Shown: positions 38,432 to 47,807 of the stretch, one piece after another
How positions within the stretch are numbered: the stretch's first letter is position 1
Layout of the letters: the number at the start of each line of letters is the position of its first letter
NCBI RefSeq assembly: GCF_004565475.1
Contig: NZ_SRHX01000002.1
Coordinates: forward strand, 248,001 to 312,000
Origin: Lonepinella koalarum
GTDB lineage: Bacteria; Pseudomonadota; Gammaproteobacteria; Enterobacterales; Pasteurellaceae
Reading direction: 5' to 3'
DNA: 64,000 nucleotides
The notes under the pieces: generated by a model
The model's database searches: none
Told to the model about the DNA's origin: nothing
Seen by the model: only the letters and a program-made list of their open reading frames with translations
Position numbers and translations under genes: made by a program

Positions 38432-38761
38432 TTATAAGCATTTTGCTGGCTTGGGCAAACCAGCTAATTTAGTCGCTTGTTTAGCCGGACCGTCAGGAAA
38501 TAAACGCTGTAAGTAGCGGCTATTACCCTTGTCTATCCCGAGTTTTTCCGCCATCGCTTTGACTAACATGCGGATGGCGGGGGAGGTTTTATATTCTTGA
38601 TAAAAAGACCGCACAAAGTAAATAACTTCCCAGTGAGCATCGGTGAGCAATAAATTTTCTTGTTTTGCTAGTGCCATCGCCACATCTTCATTCCACTGAT
38701 TTAAGTCTAATAGATAACCCGCTGAATCGGTTTCAATTTGAATTTGGTTTACTTCAAGCAT
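38432..38761 (-). CDS. tusE: Sulfur relay protein TusE/DsrC
   Basis: A 109-residue DsrC-family protein that accepts sulfur from TusBCD and passes it to MnmA for 2-thiouridine at the tRNA wobble base. Core segments are [38 protein letters not shown] and [19 protein letters not shown]. The essential C-terminal cysteine is Cys108, penultimate in KPAKCL. It lies next to yccA, as in E. coli. Confidence 0.95.
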   Translation of the reverse strand: MLEVNQIQIETDSAGYLLDLNQWNEDVAMALAKQENLLLTDAHWEVIYFVRSFYQEYKTSPAIRMLVKAMAEKLGIDKGNSRYLQRLFPDGPAKQATKLAGLPKPAKCL

Positions 38762-38792
38762 ACTATTTCCCTACTTTTTTTGTGATTATAAC

Positions 38793-38819
38793 AAAAAAAC
38801 GCCCCACAATAGGGACGTT
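38793..38819 (-). terminator. Terminator between yccA and tusE
   Basis: AACG-CCC (38798-38804) pairs with GGG-CGTT (38812-38819) with one internal mismatch and a short loop. On the minus strand a T7 tract follows directly, giving a good terminator for yccA. Confidence 0.72.
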
Positions 38820-38846
38820 TCATCATTATTTTACCAATTGGTTAAA

Positions 38847-39521
38847 CTAATCATCACCACGGAAAATACCAAGTAAATTTAATAGACTAATGAATAAGTT
38901 ATAAATTGAAACGAATAAGCTCACTGTTGCACGAATATAATTGGTTTCGCCACCGTGAATAATATTGCTGGTTTCAAATAAAATTCCTGCTGCCGAGAAC
39001 AACACAAATAAACCACTCATCGCTACTTGCAATGCGGGCATTTTTAGGAAAATGTTAGCTACCATACCGATTAATAACACGATAAATAAAGCAAACATCA
39101 TACCCGATAAGAAAGACATATCTTTCTTAGTTGTTAACACATAAGCTGAGCAAGCAAAGAAAGTGGCAGCTGTTCCGCCTAGTGCTAACACAATCGCATC
39201 CCCTAAACCTGCACCCACATAGGCATTAAGAATAGGTCCAATGGTATAGCCTAAAAATCCTGTAAAGGCAAAAACTGCCAAAATTCCCGCCGCACTATTG
39301 GCTAGCGCATTAGTTAAGAATAATAAACCATAAAAGCCCACTAACATCACAATAATACCCGGATAGGGTAAATTTAATGACATGGAAATATAAGCCACTA
39401 CCGCAGAAAAGGCTAAGGTTAGGCTTAATAAAAAGTAAGTGTTGCGTAACACTTTATGCGTCTGAAGTAGTGATTCGCTTTGCTCGCGACCACCTAAAAC
39501 AATTTGGGATTGCTGTTGCAT
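38847..39521 (-). CDS. yccA: Bax inhibitor-1 family membrane protein YccA
   Basis: A 224-residue protein with seven hydrophobic segments, of the BI-1/YccA group. [23 protein letters not shown] near the start, [15 protein letters not shown], and the C-terminal [21 protein letters not shown] are nearly identical to E. coli YccA, a modulator of the FtsH protease. The ATG at 39521 has an aspartate-free Gln-rich beginning ([11 protein letters not shown]); the open frame further upstream has no supporting similarity. Neighbour of tusE, as in E. coli. Confidence 0.93.
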   Translation of the reverse strand: MQQQSQIVLGGREQSESLLQTHKVLRNTYFLLSLTLAFSAVVAYISMSLNLPYPGIIVMLVGFYGLLFLTNALANSAAGILAVFAFTGFLGYTIGPILNAYVGAGLGDAIVLALGGTAATFFACSAYVLTTKKDMSFLSGMMFALFIVLLIGMVANIFLKMPALQVAMSGLFVLFSAAGILFETSNIIHGGETNYIRATVSLFVSIYNLFISLLNLLGIFRGDD

Positions 39522-39716
39522 AGGCTGTTTTCCTTCTAAAGTAATAAAAATAACTACCGTTAAATTAATGTTAAATGAATGAAAAGTCAAAGTATTTCGA
39601 TCTTATCAATCTATAATATGGGGTGTTTGTATAAAATATCAACGGTTAGAACTAAAATAAGGGAATCTACAGCATGATAATTTTATCTACTATGACTAAA
39701 ATATCCAGCTATACGC

Positions 39717-40907
39717 TTATCTAAGCACTACCCAACCATCATCTACCCAATTACAAATACTATCTAACAGCAAATCCATATCAATATCTTCATCTACCAA
39801 CTGTTGAATAGCAGACAAGTCAAGACTTTCGCCGTCAGAAAGTGCTTTCAGTATTGATTTTTCCAACGGATTTAACTCATCTAACCATTCACCATTGGCG
39901 TAAATTTCAAGTTCTGGTTGTTCTAGATAAGCCAGTTTACAATTATTATCTTGTGTCAGTACTACACTTTCATTTTGCAATAAATCCAAAATTTCATCTG
40001 GATCCGCCATATCATCAGACACCAACATTTCATAACGGCGTGACGTGACGGTTTGAGCCAGTGCCTGTTGGAATAAACGATCAAATTCTAGCGACTGGGT
40101 GAATTTTTCAATGAATTGTGCTTTTATGGCTTGAATTTCAGGCTGTCCAAGTTTACCCGTAGATTGTGGCATTTGAGCTAAACGTAACGGCAATAAAAAC
40201 GCGGACAAATCAATATCAGGATTGTTATGGCAAAAGCCTTTGTTCACATTGTCTAAAATATCGCTTAAATTGGGGTAACGTAAGCCGAAAGAAAAAGTTA
40301 AACAATCGCTTTCTGCTACGCCAAAATGTGACATTCTGGCTGGCACATAAAGAATATCGCCGGGGTTCATCACTTCATCAATCACCAACTCGCCCATATC
40401 ATCAAAAATACGGATCGGCTGATTGGGCTTAAATTCGGTACTCGGATTGCACCATTTCCCCAATTGCCAACGGCGCTGCCCGTAACCTTGCACCAGAAAC
40501 ACATCATATTCATCATAATGTTTCCCTACTGATCCACCTTTTGGGGCGTAAGATACCATAATATCGTCCCGTTGCCATTGGGGAATAAAGCCAAAGGCAT
40601 TCCAAAGATCACCGAGTTCCGTTGACCATTGTTCTAAATTTTGCACTAGCACTGACCAGCGTGCAGGCAAATTGTCAAAATCCTGTTCTGAAAGCGGACT
40701 AAAACTCACTTTCCAATCATCATCGGCATAAGTTTTCACCAGCCGTGCCGTGGCATCTTCATTTTGTGCCAATTCAATAATATCATCTGGCTCAAATTGC
40801 CCCACAATTTGTGGCAAGCCATTACGAATAATTAACGGTTTTTTCTGCCAATAATCCCGTAGGAAAATCTCGGGCGTGATGTCTTTTGGTAAGCAATAGT
40901 TAGTCAT
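39717..40907 (-). CDS. roxA: Ribosomal protein uL16 arginine hydroxylase RoxA (YcfD)
   Basis: A 396-residue JmjC-fold 2-oxoglutarate/Fe(II) oxygenase. The iron triad is His130-x-Asp132 (GKHYDEYDVFLVQ) and His194 (ARMSHFGV). The segment SYAPKGGSVGKH and MNPGDILYVPARMSHFGVAE match E. coli YcfD, which hydroxylates Arg81 of ribosomal protein L16. The C-terminal half holds the dimerisation and winged-helix-like domains. It is about 20 residues longer than the E. coli protein. Confidence 0.92.
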   Translation of the reverse strand: MTNYCLPKDITPEIFLRDYWQKKPLIIRNGLPQIVGQFEPDDIIELAQNEDATARLVKTYADDDWKVSFSPLSEQDFDNLPARWSVLVQNLEQWSTELGDLWNAFGFIPQWQRDDIMVSYAPKGGSVGKHYDEYDVFLVQGYGQRRWQLGKWCNPSTEFKPNQPIRIFDDMGELVIDEVMNPGDILYVPARMSHFGVAESDCLTFSFGLRYPNLSDILDNVNKGFCHNNPDIDLSAFLLPLRLAQMPQSTGKLGQPEIQAIKAQFIEKFTQSLEFDRLFQQALAQTVTSRRYEMLVSDDMADPDEILDLLQNESVVLTQDNNCKLAYLEQPELEIYANGEWLDELNPLEKSILKALSDGESLDLSAIQQLVDEDIDMDLLLDSICNWVDDGWVVLR

Positions 40908-41210
40908 TTTGTCTTTCCTTAATTTTATGTTAGTTAAGAATGTTACTTTTTTTAGACTGGGCTTGCAACAGGCTGGTTATAAAATTGGAAATTATTCAAC
41001 AATCACAATCAGAGACTATATAAATTAATACTTAAATTTAACTAAATCCTCTGCTTTTTAGTTGTTTTATGCATTGGGCTATTTACATTCGTAAAATACA
41101 GTGTTTCGTAAAAGTTGTTATTGGGTCAAAATTTGTAGTGCGATTGCCCTGAAGAAAATGGTAATATTCTCATTATGTTATGTAAAGCTAACAACATTTG
41201 TAAATTAAAT
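40908..41210 (+). other. Region between divergent roxA and bioA
   Basis: About 300 bases of AT-rich sequence that must carry both promoters. A TTGTAAA half-site lies just before the bioA ATG, but I find no partner TTTACAA at BirA spacing. No other gene, hairpin or repeat was recognised. The bioA frame is open back to an ATG at 41175. Confidence 0.4.
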
Positions 41211-42524
41211 ATGATAGAAAATGAATTACTTGCTATTGATCATCAACATATTTGGCATCCTTATGCGACTATTTATAGTGATATGCCAATGTATGCGGTA
41301 GAAAAGGCGAACGGTGTGATGATTCAATTAAAAAATGGCAAACAATTAATTGATGGCATGTCTTCTTGGTGGGCAGCATTGCACGGTTATAATCACCCGC
41401 AACTCAATCAGGTGGCACAAGCACAATTAGCGAAAATGAGCCATATTATGTTTGGTGGATTTACGCACGATGCGGCGGGCGAACTTACGCAACGTTTATT
41501 AAAAATTTTACCCAAAAATCCCAATTATCCTGCGTTAGATAAGATTTTCTTTGCGGATAGTGGCTCAGTAGCGGTGGAAGTCGCCATGAAAATGGCGGTG
41601 CAATATCAACATGCTAAGGGTGAGAAAACTCGCCATAAATTTGCGACTATTCGTTCAGGTTATCATGGCGACACTTGGCATGCGATGTCTGTTTGTGATC
41701 CCGTTACGGGGATGCATGGCTTATTTGCGAACAGTTTGCCATTGCAGTATTTTCTGCCACAACCTAAAACGGCTTTTAATGAGATTTGGGATGAAACGGA
41801 TATTCAACCTTTAGCGGATTTATTGTCTGAAAAGCATAGTGAAATTGCGGGCTTAATTTTAGAACCCGTGGTACAAGGCGCAGGAGGGATGTATTTTTAT
41901 TCGCCGACTTATTTAGAGCGTGCCCGTGAATTGTGTGATCAATATGGCGTTGTGCTGATTTTTGATGAGATTGCGACAGGTTTTGGACGAACAGGTAAGT
42001 TATTCGCGACCGAATATACGCAGATTTTACCCGATATTATTTGTTTAGGCAAAGCACTCACAGGCGGCTACTTGACTTTATCGGCAACCATTACGACAGA
42101 ACATATCGCGCAAACCATTTGCCAAGGTGAAGCCCGTTGTTTTATGCACGGTCCAACCTTTATGGCAAATCCTTTGGCTTGTGCTATTGCGAGTGCTTCA
42201 ATCGATCTCTTGTTAGCCAATGATTGGCAGACAAAGATTCAGCAAATTGAGCAGCAATTATCTCGTGAACTGGCTCCAGCGGCTGATTTTGCTAGTGTTC
42301 AACAAGTCCGAGTATTAGGTGCGATAGGAGTGATTGAAATGAAACAGCCTGTTGATTTGGCTAAATTACAGCCTAAATTGGTCGAAAAAGGCATTTGGGT
42401 GCGTCCTTTTGGTCGCTTGGTTTACATTATGCCGCCTTTTATTATCAGTTCATCACAGCTATCCCAATTAACCAGTGCATTATTAGATACACTCAGAGAA
42501 ATTTATCATGAATCCGGCCATTAG
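41211..42524 (+). CDS. bioA: Adenosylmethionine-8-amino-7-oxononanoate transaminase BioA
   Basis: A 437-residue PLP-dependent class III aminotransferase converting KAPA to DAPA in biotin synthesis. Markers are DQ-like [67 protein letters not shown], the PLP aspartate segment [16 protein letters not shown] and the lysine in [10 protein letters not shown] prefer the ATG at 41211 ([15 protein letters not shown]), which gives the E. coli length; ATG 41175 would add 12 unsupported residues. Only bioD follows; bioF, bioC and bioG are not between them. Confidence 0.94.
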   Translation: MIENELLAIDHQHIWHPYATIYSDMPMYAVEKANGVMIQLKNGKQLIDGMSSWWAALHGYNHPQLNQVAQAQLAKMSHIMFGGFTHDAAGELTQRLLKILPKNPNYPALDKIFFADSGSVAVEVAMKMAVQYQHAKGEKTRHKFATIRSGYHGDTWHAMSVCDPVTGMHGLFANSLPLQYFLPQPKTAFNEIWDETDIQPLADLLSEKHSEIAGLILEPVVQGAGGMYFYSPTYLERARELCDQYGVVLIFDEIATGFGRTGKLFATEYTQILPDIICLGKALTGGYLTLSATITTEHIAQTICQGEARCFMHGPTFMANPLACAIASASIDLLLANDWQTKIQQIEQQLSRELAPAADFASVQQVRVLGAIGVIEMKQPVDLAKLQPKLVEKGIWVRPFGRLVYIMPPFIISSSQLSQLTSALLDTLREIYHESGH

Positions 42525-42643
42525 TGATATTGAACCATACTTTGATAATCAGTTACAGTAACAAGCATTTTGTGAATCTTATCAGCAATATTTTAGTTTA
42601 GAAAACGGCGAAGTGAAATTAAGCTATCAGCCGATTTTATGAT
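42509..42643 (+). pseudogene. Decayed open frame between bioA and bioD
   Basis: An ATG overlapping the end of bioA opens a frame [17 protein letters not shown] that stops at 42560-42562. The same frame then continues for 26 sense codons (QAFCESYQQYFSLENGEVKL and beyond) to a TGA at 42641-42643. The uninterrupted, protein-like character on both sides of one stop suggests a gene remnant of about 44 codons. I do not recognise its family. It sits where bioF, bioG or bioC stand in relatives, but does not resemble their N-termini as I know them. Confidence 0.45.
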
Positions 42644-42667
42644 TAGTGATGAAAAAAGGAAATAAAA

Positions 42668-43309
42668 ATGACCGCTAAAATTTTATTTGTCACAGGCATT
42701 GATACCGATGTGGGTAAAACTATCGCAACGGGTTGGTATGCTAAAAAATTAGCAGCGCAAGGTTTTCGAGTTATTACGCAAAAAATGATTCAAACAGGTT
42801 GTGAAAAAATCGCAGATGATATTGTGCAACATCGAAAAATCCAAGGTATTGATTTAACTGAAGATGATTTGGTTGGTACGACTTGCCCCTACTTATTTGC
42901 TTATCCTTGCTCCCCTCACTTGGCGGCTGAATTAGAAAATTGTCAAATTTCTACCGCACTTATTCAGCAAGCCACCGAAAAATTGGCACAAAAATATGAT
43001 TATGTGTTGTTAGAAGGCGCGGGTGGGTTATGTGTACCTTATAATCAAAGCGAGACAACATTGGATTATATTCAGCAACAAAATTATCCGCTGTTATTAG
43101 TGACATCAGGTAAACTAGGCAGTATTAATCATACTTTATTAAATTTAATGGTGTGTCGGCAATATCATATTCAGTTGCAAGGGCTTATTTATAATCGTTA
43201 TCCGCTCGGCGATGAAATGATTAATCGAGAAACAGAACGTTATTTACAGCAATATTTACAACAGCATTTTCCTACGGCAACCTTTGAAGTGTTGGATAAA
43301 ATGGTTTAA
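42668..43309 (+). CDS. bioD: Dethiobiotin synthetase BioD
   Basis: A 213-residue P-loop ligase closing the ureido ring of dethiobiotin. The P-loop is FVTGIDTDVGKTIAT near residue 8. The conserved Lys and Thr of QKMIQTG, the LLEGAGGLCVPY acid-Gly segment and VTSGKLGSINHTLLNL complete the match. It is followed by degraded sequence and then a transposase. A ribosome binding site (AAAAGGAAATAAA) precedes the ATG. Confidence 0.93.
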   Translation: MTAKILFVTGIDTDVGKTIATGWYAKKLAAQGFRVITQKMIQTGCEKIADDIVQHRKIQGIDLTEDDLVGTTCPYLFAYPCSPHLAAELENCQISTALIQQATEKLAQKYDYVLLEGAGGLCVPYNQSETTLDYIQQQNYPLLLVTSGKLGSINHTLLNLMVCRQYHIQLQGLIYNRYPLGDEMINRETERYLQQYLQQHFPTATFEVLDKMV

Positions 43310-43311
43310 GA

Positions 43312-43454
43312 CGAATCGATGAACAACCAACAAAACGGCGTAATTTTATCCCCATTATGGAAGATGAAATTCGGGAAAGTGTCAGCTACTATTGGATCAT
43401 TTAACAGCGGATAAACGGCGTAGTTTGCTGGTATTTTTGGATAGTTTTGCTTAG
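43312..43454 (+). pseudogene. Frameshifted gene fragment after bioD
   Basis: Starting at 43312 one frame reads RIDEQPTKRRNFIPIMEDEI and on to ESVSYYW, stopping at 43402. From 43395, one frame back, translation continues DHLTADKRRSLLVFLDSFA to a TAG at 43452-43454. The join suggests a frameshift near 43394. The peptide looks like the C-terminus of a real protein without its body. I cannot name the family. Confidence 0.45.
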
Positions 43455-43464
43455 ACGGGGATTT

Positions 43465-43977
43465 TTATCGTTCAATGTAAAAACAATCTTTTTTCCAGAA
43501 TATAGGATTACAGATGATGTATTCTTCAATTTGGTTATAGGATTGTTCATTTCTGATGATATGCTCATGATAATTCCGCTGCCATACGGAATAGCCTAGT
43601 CCAATTTTACTGCTAACGCTGGATTTATAACCACGGATGATTGAACCTAGATTATTTTTAGGGCTATTAAATCGTGGTTTGATCATATCATCAAATTCTG
43701 ATAATTCATTGATAAAATTTAATATGCCGTGCATATGGTTAGGCATAATGATAAACTCACCAATTTCAATACCTTTCCTTTTATTGACTGTATTTAACCA
43801 TTCTTGCTGTGCAATTTTTCCATTTTCATTGAGTATCATTTCGCCATTAATGATTTTGCCAAAGATAGGTTGGTTTTCAAAACAACAAATAGTGATGAAA
43901 TATGAACCAGCAGCAGCGTAATTATAATGTTGTAATCTAATGGTTTTTCGGTGATGGATATTGGGGTTGTATTGCAT
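43465..43977 (-). CDS. REP-associated tyrosine transposase (RAYT, Y1/HUH family)
   Basis: A 170-residue single-domain HUH nuclease related to IS200/IS605 TnpA. The HUH motif is His81-Met82-His83 in EFIIMPNHMHGIL. The RAYT N-terminus RKTIRLQHYNYAAAGSYFITI and the C-terminal VWQRNYHEHIIRNEQSYNQI, with candidate catalytic tyrosines, are present. No frameshift is seen, so it may be active. Twenty bases upstream of its start begins a tandem array of REP palindromes carrying the GTAG tetranucleotide on the gene's own strand. RAYTs are domesticated transposases that bind and cut REP hairpins; they rarely move themselves. Confidence 0.92.
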   Translation of the reverse strand: MQYNPNIHHRKTIRLQHYNYAAAGSYFITICCFENQPIFGKIINGEMILNENGKIAQQEWLNTVNKRKGIEIGEFIIMPNHMHGILNFINELSEFDDMIKPRFNSPKNNLGSIIRGYKSSVSSKIGLGYSVWQRNYHEHIIRNEQSYNQIEEYIICNPIFWKKDCFYIER

Positions 43978-43996
43978 ATTGTTCTCCGTAGTTTTT

Positions 43997-44460
43997 GGGC
44001 GTATGCAATACGCCCCTACGTTTTTGTGATTTCATTGTGTTTTAGGGCGTATGCAATATACGCCCTACGTTTTTGTAGTTTAATTGCGTTTTTAGGGCGT
44101 ATGTAATATGTCCCTATGTTTTTATGATTTAATTGTGTTTTTTGGGCGTATGCAATACGCCCCTACGTTTTTTATGGTTTAATTGTGTTTTTGGGGTGTA
44201 TGCAATATGTCCCTACGTTTTTGTAGTTTAATTGCGTTTTTGGGCGTATGCAATACACCCTTACGTTTTTTATGGTTTAATTGTGTTTTTGGGGTGTATG
44301 TAATACCGTCCCTACGTTTTTATGATTTAATTGTGTTTTTGGGGTGTATGTAATACCGTCCCTACGTTTTTATGATTTAATTGTGTTTTTGGGCGTATGC
44401 AATACGCCCCTACGTTTTTTATGGTTTAATTGTGTTTTTGGAGTGTATGCAATGTACCGT
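43997..44460 (-). repeat. Tandem array of ten REP palindrome units (~49 bp each)
   Basis: Units begin at 43997, 44045, 44095, 44144, 44194, 44242, 44292, 44342, 44391 and 44441, spaced 48-50 bases. Each has the core GGGCGTATGCAATACGCCC followed by CTAC (GTAG on the minus strand), then ACG, a T run, and a spacer like TATGGTTTAATTGTG. Units 1, 4 and 9 keep perfect 8-bp stems; units 3, 5, 6 and 10 have decayed arms; units 7 and 8 are identical over 50 bases. The stretch 43978-44555 holds no gene; a 73-codon frame inside it is an artefact of the repeat. Confidence 0.92.
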
Positions 44461-44505
44461 TATATTTTTGTTATTTTTACCGTTGATGTTTATGGTAATA
44501 AAATT

Positions 44506-44528
44506 GTAGGGGCGTATTGCATACGCCC
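44506..44528 (+). repeat. Single REP palindrome in opposite orientation to the array
   Basis: GTAG at 44506-44509 is followed by GGGCGTATTGCATACGCCC (44510-44528), an 8-bp perfect stem. It lies between the array and the rnfH stop codon, so the array is bounded by inverted copies. Confidence 0.9.
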
Positions 44529-44555
44529 TTTACTCGATCTTGCTATTTTCACAAA

Positions 44556-44915
44556 TCATAAATAATGCTCATTACTATTGGCTGCTTTTGCTTCTTTCTC
44601 CAATTTCTTCTTCTCCGCTGCCTCTTTCGCCTGTTCTTCTGCCCGTTTACGGCGGATTTCTTTTGGATCGGCGAGTAAGGGGCGGTAGATTTCAATGCGG
44701 TCGCCAGCGTTGACGGGGTCGGTTAGTTTGACGGGGCGGGCGAATACGCCCACTTTGTTTTCACGCAAATCAATGTCGGTGTATTGTTGCAAAATACCGG
44801 ATTGCAAAATGGCGGCTTGTACGGTGGTGCCTTTTTCTACCTGTAATTTTTTTAAAAAATAGGATTTCGGGTAGGCGTAGGCGATTTCAATTTCTATTTG
44901 TTCGGTGGTTGTCAT
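44556..44915 (-). CDS. rnfH: RnfH-family ubiquitin-like protein
   Basis: A 119-residue protein of the RnfH (UPF0125) family, a beta-grasp fold of unclear biochemical role found with rnf genes or with ratA/smpB. Markers are [61 protein letters not shown] and the RRKRAEEQA start of a charged C-terminal tail rich in Ala, Glu and Lys. Here it is coupled to glnE by a 4-base overlap, not to ratA. A REP palindrome follows its stop and may end transcription. Confidence 0.9.
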   Translation of the reverse strand: MTTTEQIEIEIAYAYPKSYFLKKLQVEKGTTVQAAILQSGILQQYTDIDLRENKVGVFARPVKLTDPVNAGDRIEIYRPLLADPKEIRRKRAEEQAKEAAEKKKLEKEAKAANSNEHYL

Positions 44916-47803
44916 TGTTTAAATAGTTCTTTCCAAATCTGTTGAATAAATAACCGCACTTCGCTAAATTCACTGCCATCTACAACAGTTTTCTCGCCAA
45001 GTAAATTGAGATGATGAATACGGTTACGTAAGCTAGTATAGCAATGTTTGAGCTGTTCCGCCGTTTCTAGGCTGATAACCTGAAATTCTGCCATGCGTTC
45101 AAAAATTCGTACATTATCCGACCAATAAGCTAATGCTGCATTGTTTGGAGCATTGGCTAACACCAAATATTGGGCGATAAATTCAATATCGGTAATACCA
45201 CCTTGATCGGTTTTAATACTAAATTTCGCTGGATTATGATTGGCTAAATGTTGATACATTTTAGCACGCATTTCCAATACATCGGTTTTTAATTTTTGCA
45301 AATCTCTTGGGGTGGCAAGAATGTCCGTACGAATTTGCTCAAATTGTTGGCGCAGTTTCGGCTCGCCATACACGGCTCTGGTGCGCACTAAAGATTGATG
45401 TTCCCACGTCCAAGCATCGTTTTGTTGGTATTTCTTGAACGCAGCGAAAGAGTTACACAATAGACCCGCATCGCCGGACGGACGTAAGCGTAGATCCACT
45501 TCATACAATACGCCAGCACTGGTGTTCATACTGAAAATACTGACAATTTTCTGCGCAAGGCGTAAATAAAATTGGAAATTATCCACGGATTTTTTGCCGC
45601 CTTCCGTTTGCCCTTGTATGCCGTCATACAGGAATACCAAATCTAAATCGGATTTATAGCCTAATTCAATACCGCCTAATTTGCCGTAGCCCACCACGAT
45701 AAAGCCTTTTTCATTGTCACTTAAATGAGCTGGACGACCAAAGCGAGCCGTCACTTGTTGCCACGCTAAATTTACCACTGCGGTGATAATGGCTTCGGCT
45801 AAATAGGTGAGATGATCGCTCACTTTCATAATTGGCAATACGCCTAAAATATCTGCTGCCGCAATGCGGAGTAAGGTGGCTTGCTTAAATTGGCGTAGGG
45901 CGTAAATAATTTGTTCTTCGTCATCAGGTGGTAAACGGAGCAAATATTGCTGTAATTCTGTTGGATATTGCTCAAAGTGCGGTGGATTTTGCAGACTTTT
46001 TTGATCGAGTAATTCATCCAGTAAAATCGGATGACGAGCCACTTGTTCGGCGATCATATTTGATTGTGAACAGAGTGTCAGTAGTTGAGTTAGTACTTGC
46101 GGATTTTCTAATAATAGTTCTAAATAAGTGGTGCGCGACAGAATTTGCTCCACAATGTTTAACATACGTGGTAACAGAGTTAAATAAGCCGAATGAGCGA
46201 AAATTTGACTAAATAATTGTGGTAATAACTGATTCAGTGTTTCTTGTCCCCGGGTGCCAATGACACGATGTTGAAGCTCGTGACGGAATTTGTGTAAGTG
46301 GTCTAAAATTTCGTCAAAATGGGATTCGGGAATTTGTTGTTCCGTCAATAATTTTTCAATTTCCGCATCACTCATTTCGAGCAAATCTTGCCAACCATTT
46401 TCATTGGATTGTGGTTTATTTTCTTTGCTATCGCCGATTAATTCATCAAAAACACACCGCACTTTTTGTTGATGTTGTTGTAAAACTGTATAAAAACTGT
46501 TCCAGTCATAAATTGGGTAGTAAATAGTTTGCGCTTGTTGAGTACTATTAAATTGTGTAAATTTTGCACAGGCAGAGACTAAGCGTTGACGATCTTCTGA
46601 TACGGTTGGTAATAACTGAGTTTGTTTGTCATTAATCGCTTGTAGTACATTTTCCACACGGCGTAAAAACAAATAGGCTTGAGTTAAATCTTGTCGTTGT
46701 TGTGTCGGTAGCAGTTTTAGTCGTTCTAGCTCGGGTAATAGGTTAAGTAAAGAATGTTGTTGTAAACTAATTTCTCGTCCGCCACGAATGAGCTGAAACA
46801 CTTGCACAATAAATTCTATTTCACGGATGCCTCCTGCTCCGAGCTTAATATTATCCACTAAACCACGACGACGAACTTCACGCTCAATTTTACCTTTCAT
46901 TTCACGTAAAGACTGAATGACGCTAAAATCAATATAGCGGCGATAAACAAAAGGACGGAGTAGTTGGCGTAAGGCAATTATATTGGGATCTTGTGGATCG
47001 TACCCTAAAATTCGTCCTTTAATCATGGCATAGCGTTCCCAGTCTCGCCCTTGTTCTTGATAATAACTTTCCATAGCGGAAAAACTTAAAGCTAATGCAC
47101 CGCTATCACCAAAAGGGCGGAGTCGCATATCTGTGCGATAGACAAAGCCGTCGGCGGTGAATTGATCTAACGCATTGACTAAACGTTGCCCCAGTCGCAC
47201 GAAGAATTGTTGATTATCAATAGCTTTGCGTCCACCAACGGTCTCGCCCGACGCTGGGTAAGTGAAAATAAGATCAATATCGGAAGAAAAATTCAGCTCA
47301 AAACCACCAAGTTTACCCATACCTAAAATATAAAGCAATTGTGGGTTACCTTGAGCATCTGTGGGTGTGCCCATTTCATCACAGGCTTGTTGATAAAGCC
47401 AGTTTCTCGCACCGATAATGAGACTTTCTGCCAATTGCGAAAGGAGGATAAAAATTTGTTCCACGGTGCCTAAATTCAGGCTTTGGCAAATACTCAACAG
47501 CGCCATTTCACGGTTGCGGAATTGACGCAAAATTTGATAACACCGTTCTTGGTTATTCGTTTGATTTAATTCATGATTTAAGCGGGAGAAATATTGATTG
47601 CCATCAGGTAATTCAGGCACTTTTTCTAAACAATCTGCCAAAAACTGCGGTTGTTTTTGAAAAACATCTAATACAAAATCTGACATAGCTACCGCATAGC
47701 TTAATTCTTTAAAAACTGCGGTGTTTTTGGGGGCGTTTTTGACGGGAAAATGGGTTTGTACTAGATCTTGTAGTTTTTCTTGAGCTTGCGTCGTTATTAT
47801 CAT
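44912..47803 (-). CDS. glnE: Glutamine synthetase adenylyltransferase GlnE
   Basis: A 963-residue bifunctional enzyme that adenylylates and de-adenylylates glutamine synthetase according to nitrogen status. Two nucleotidyltransferase domains are visible: [20 protein letters not shown] near residue 165 and [20 protein letters not shown] near residue 690. Each is followed by an [11 protein letters not shown]- or [10 protein letters not shown]-type block. The central regulatory region lies between. Length is close to the E. coli protein (946). The ATG directly abuts a four-hairpin repeat whose arm provides the only Shine-Dalgarno-like sequence. Confidence 0.96.
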   Translation of the reverse strand: MIITTQAQEKLQDLVQTHFPVKNAPKNTAVFKELSYAVAMSDFVLDVFQKQPQFLADCLEKVPELPDGNQYFSRLNHELNQTNNQERCYQILRQFRNREMALLSICQSLNLGTVEQIFILLSQLAESLIIGARNWLYQQACDEMGTPTDAQGNPQLLYILGMGKLGGFELNFSSDIDLIFTYPASGETVGGRKAIDNQQFFVRLGQRLVNALDQFTADGFVYRTDMRLRPFGDSGALALSFSAMESYYQEQGRDWERYAMIKGRILGYDPQDPNIIALRQLLRPFVYRRYIDFSVIQSLREMKGKIEREVRRRGLVDNIKLGAGGIREIEFIVQVFQLIRGGREISLQQHSLLNLLPELERLKLLPTQQRQDLTQAYLFLRRVENVLQAINDKQTQLLPTVSEDRQRLVSACAKFTQFNSTQQAQTIYYPIYDWNSFYTVLQQHQQKVRCVFDELIGDSKENKPQSNENGWQDLLEMSDAEIEKLLTEQQIPESHFDEILDHLHKFRHELQHRVIGTRGQETLNQLLPQLFSQIFAHSAYLTLLPRMLNIVEQILSRTTYLELLLENPQVLTQLLTLCSQSNMIAEQVARHPILLDELLDQKSLQNPPHFEQYPTELQQYLLRLPPDDEEQIIYALRQFKQATLLRIAAADILGVLPIMKVSDHLTYLAEAIITAVVNLAWQQVTARFGRPAHLSDNEKGFIVVGYGKLGGIELGYKSDLDLVFLYDGIQGQTEGGKKSVDNFQFYLRLAQKIVSIFSMNTSAGVLYEVDLRLRPSGDAGLLCNSFAAFKKYQQNDAWTWEHQSLVRTRAVYGEPKLRQQFEQIRTDILATPRDLQKLKTDVLEMRAKMYQHLANHNPAKFSIKTDQGGITDIEFIAQYLVLANAPNNAALAYWSDNVRIFERMAEFQVISLETAEQLKHCYTSLRNRIHHLNLLGEKTVVDGSEFSEVRLFIQQIWKELFKQ

Positions 47804-47807
47804 ATTT

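Noticed and set aside
41150-41210. BirA operator upstream of bioA
   Set aside because: Only one TTGTAAA half-site is visible and no inverted partner at the required spacing.
43465-43977. IS200/IS605 insertion sequence
   Set aside because: The protein has RAYT features and is flanked by REPs, with no tnpB and no IS-type left and right ends.
43997-44460. Possible CRISPR array
   Set aside because: The whole ~49-bp unit, including the part between palindromes, repeats; there are no unique spacers and no cas genes.
44344-44565. A 73-codon open frame inside the REP array
   Set aside because: Its peptide repeats with the array unit and it has no ribosome binding site; it is produced by the repeat.
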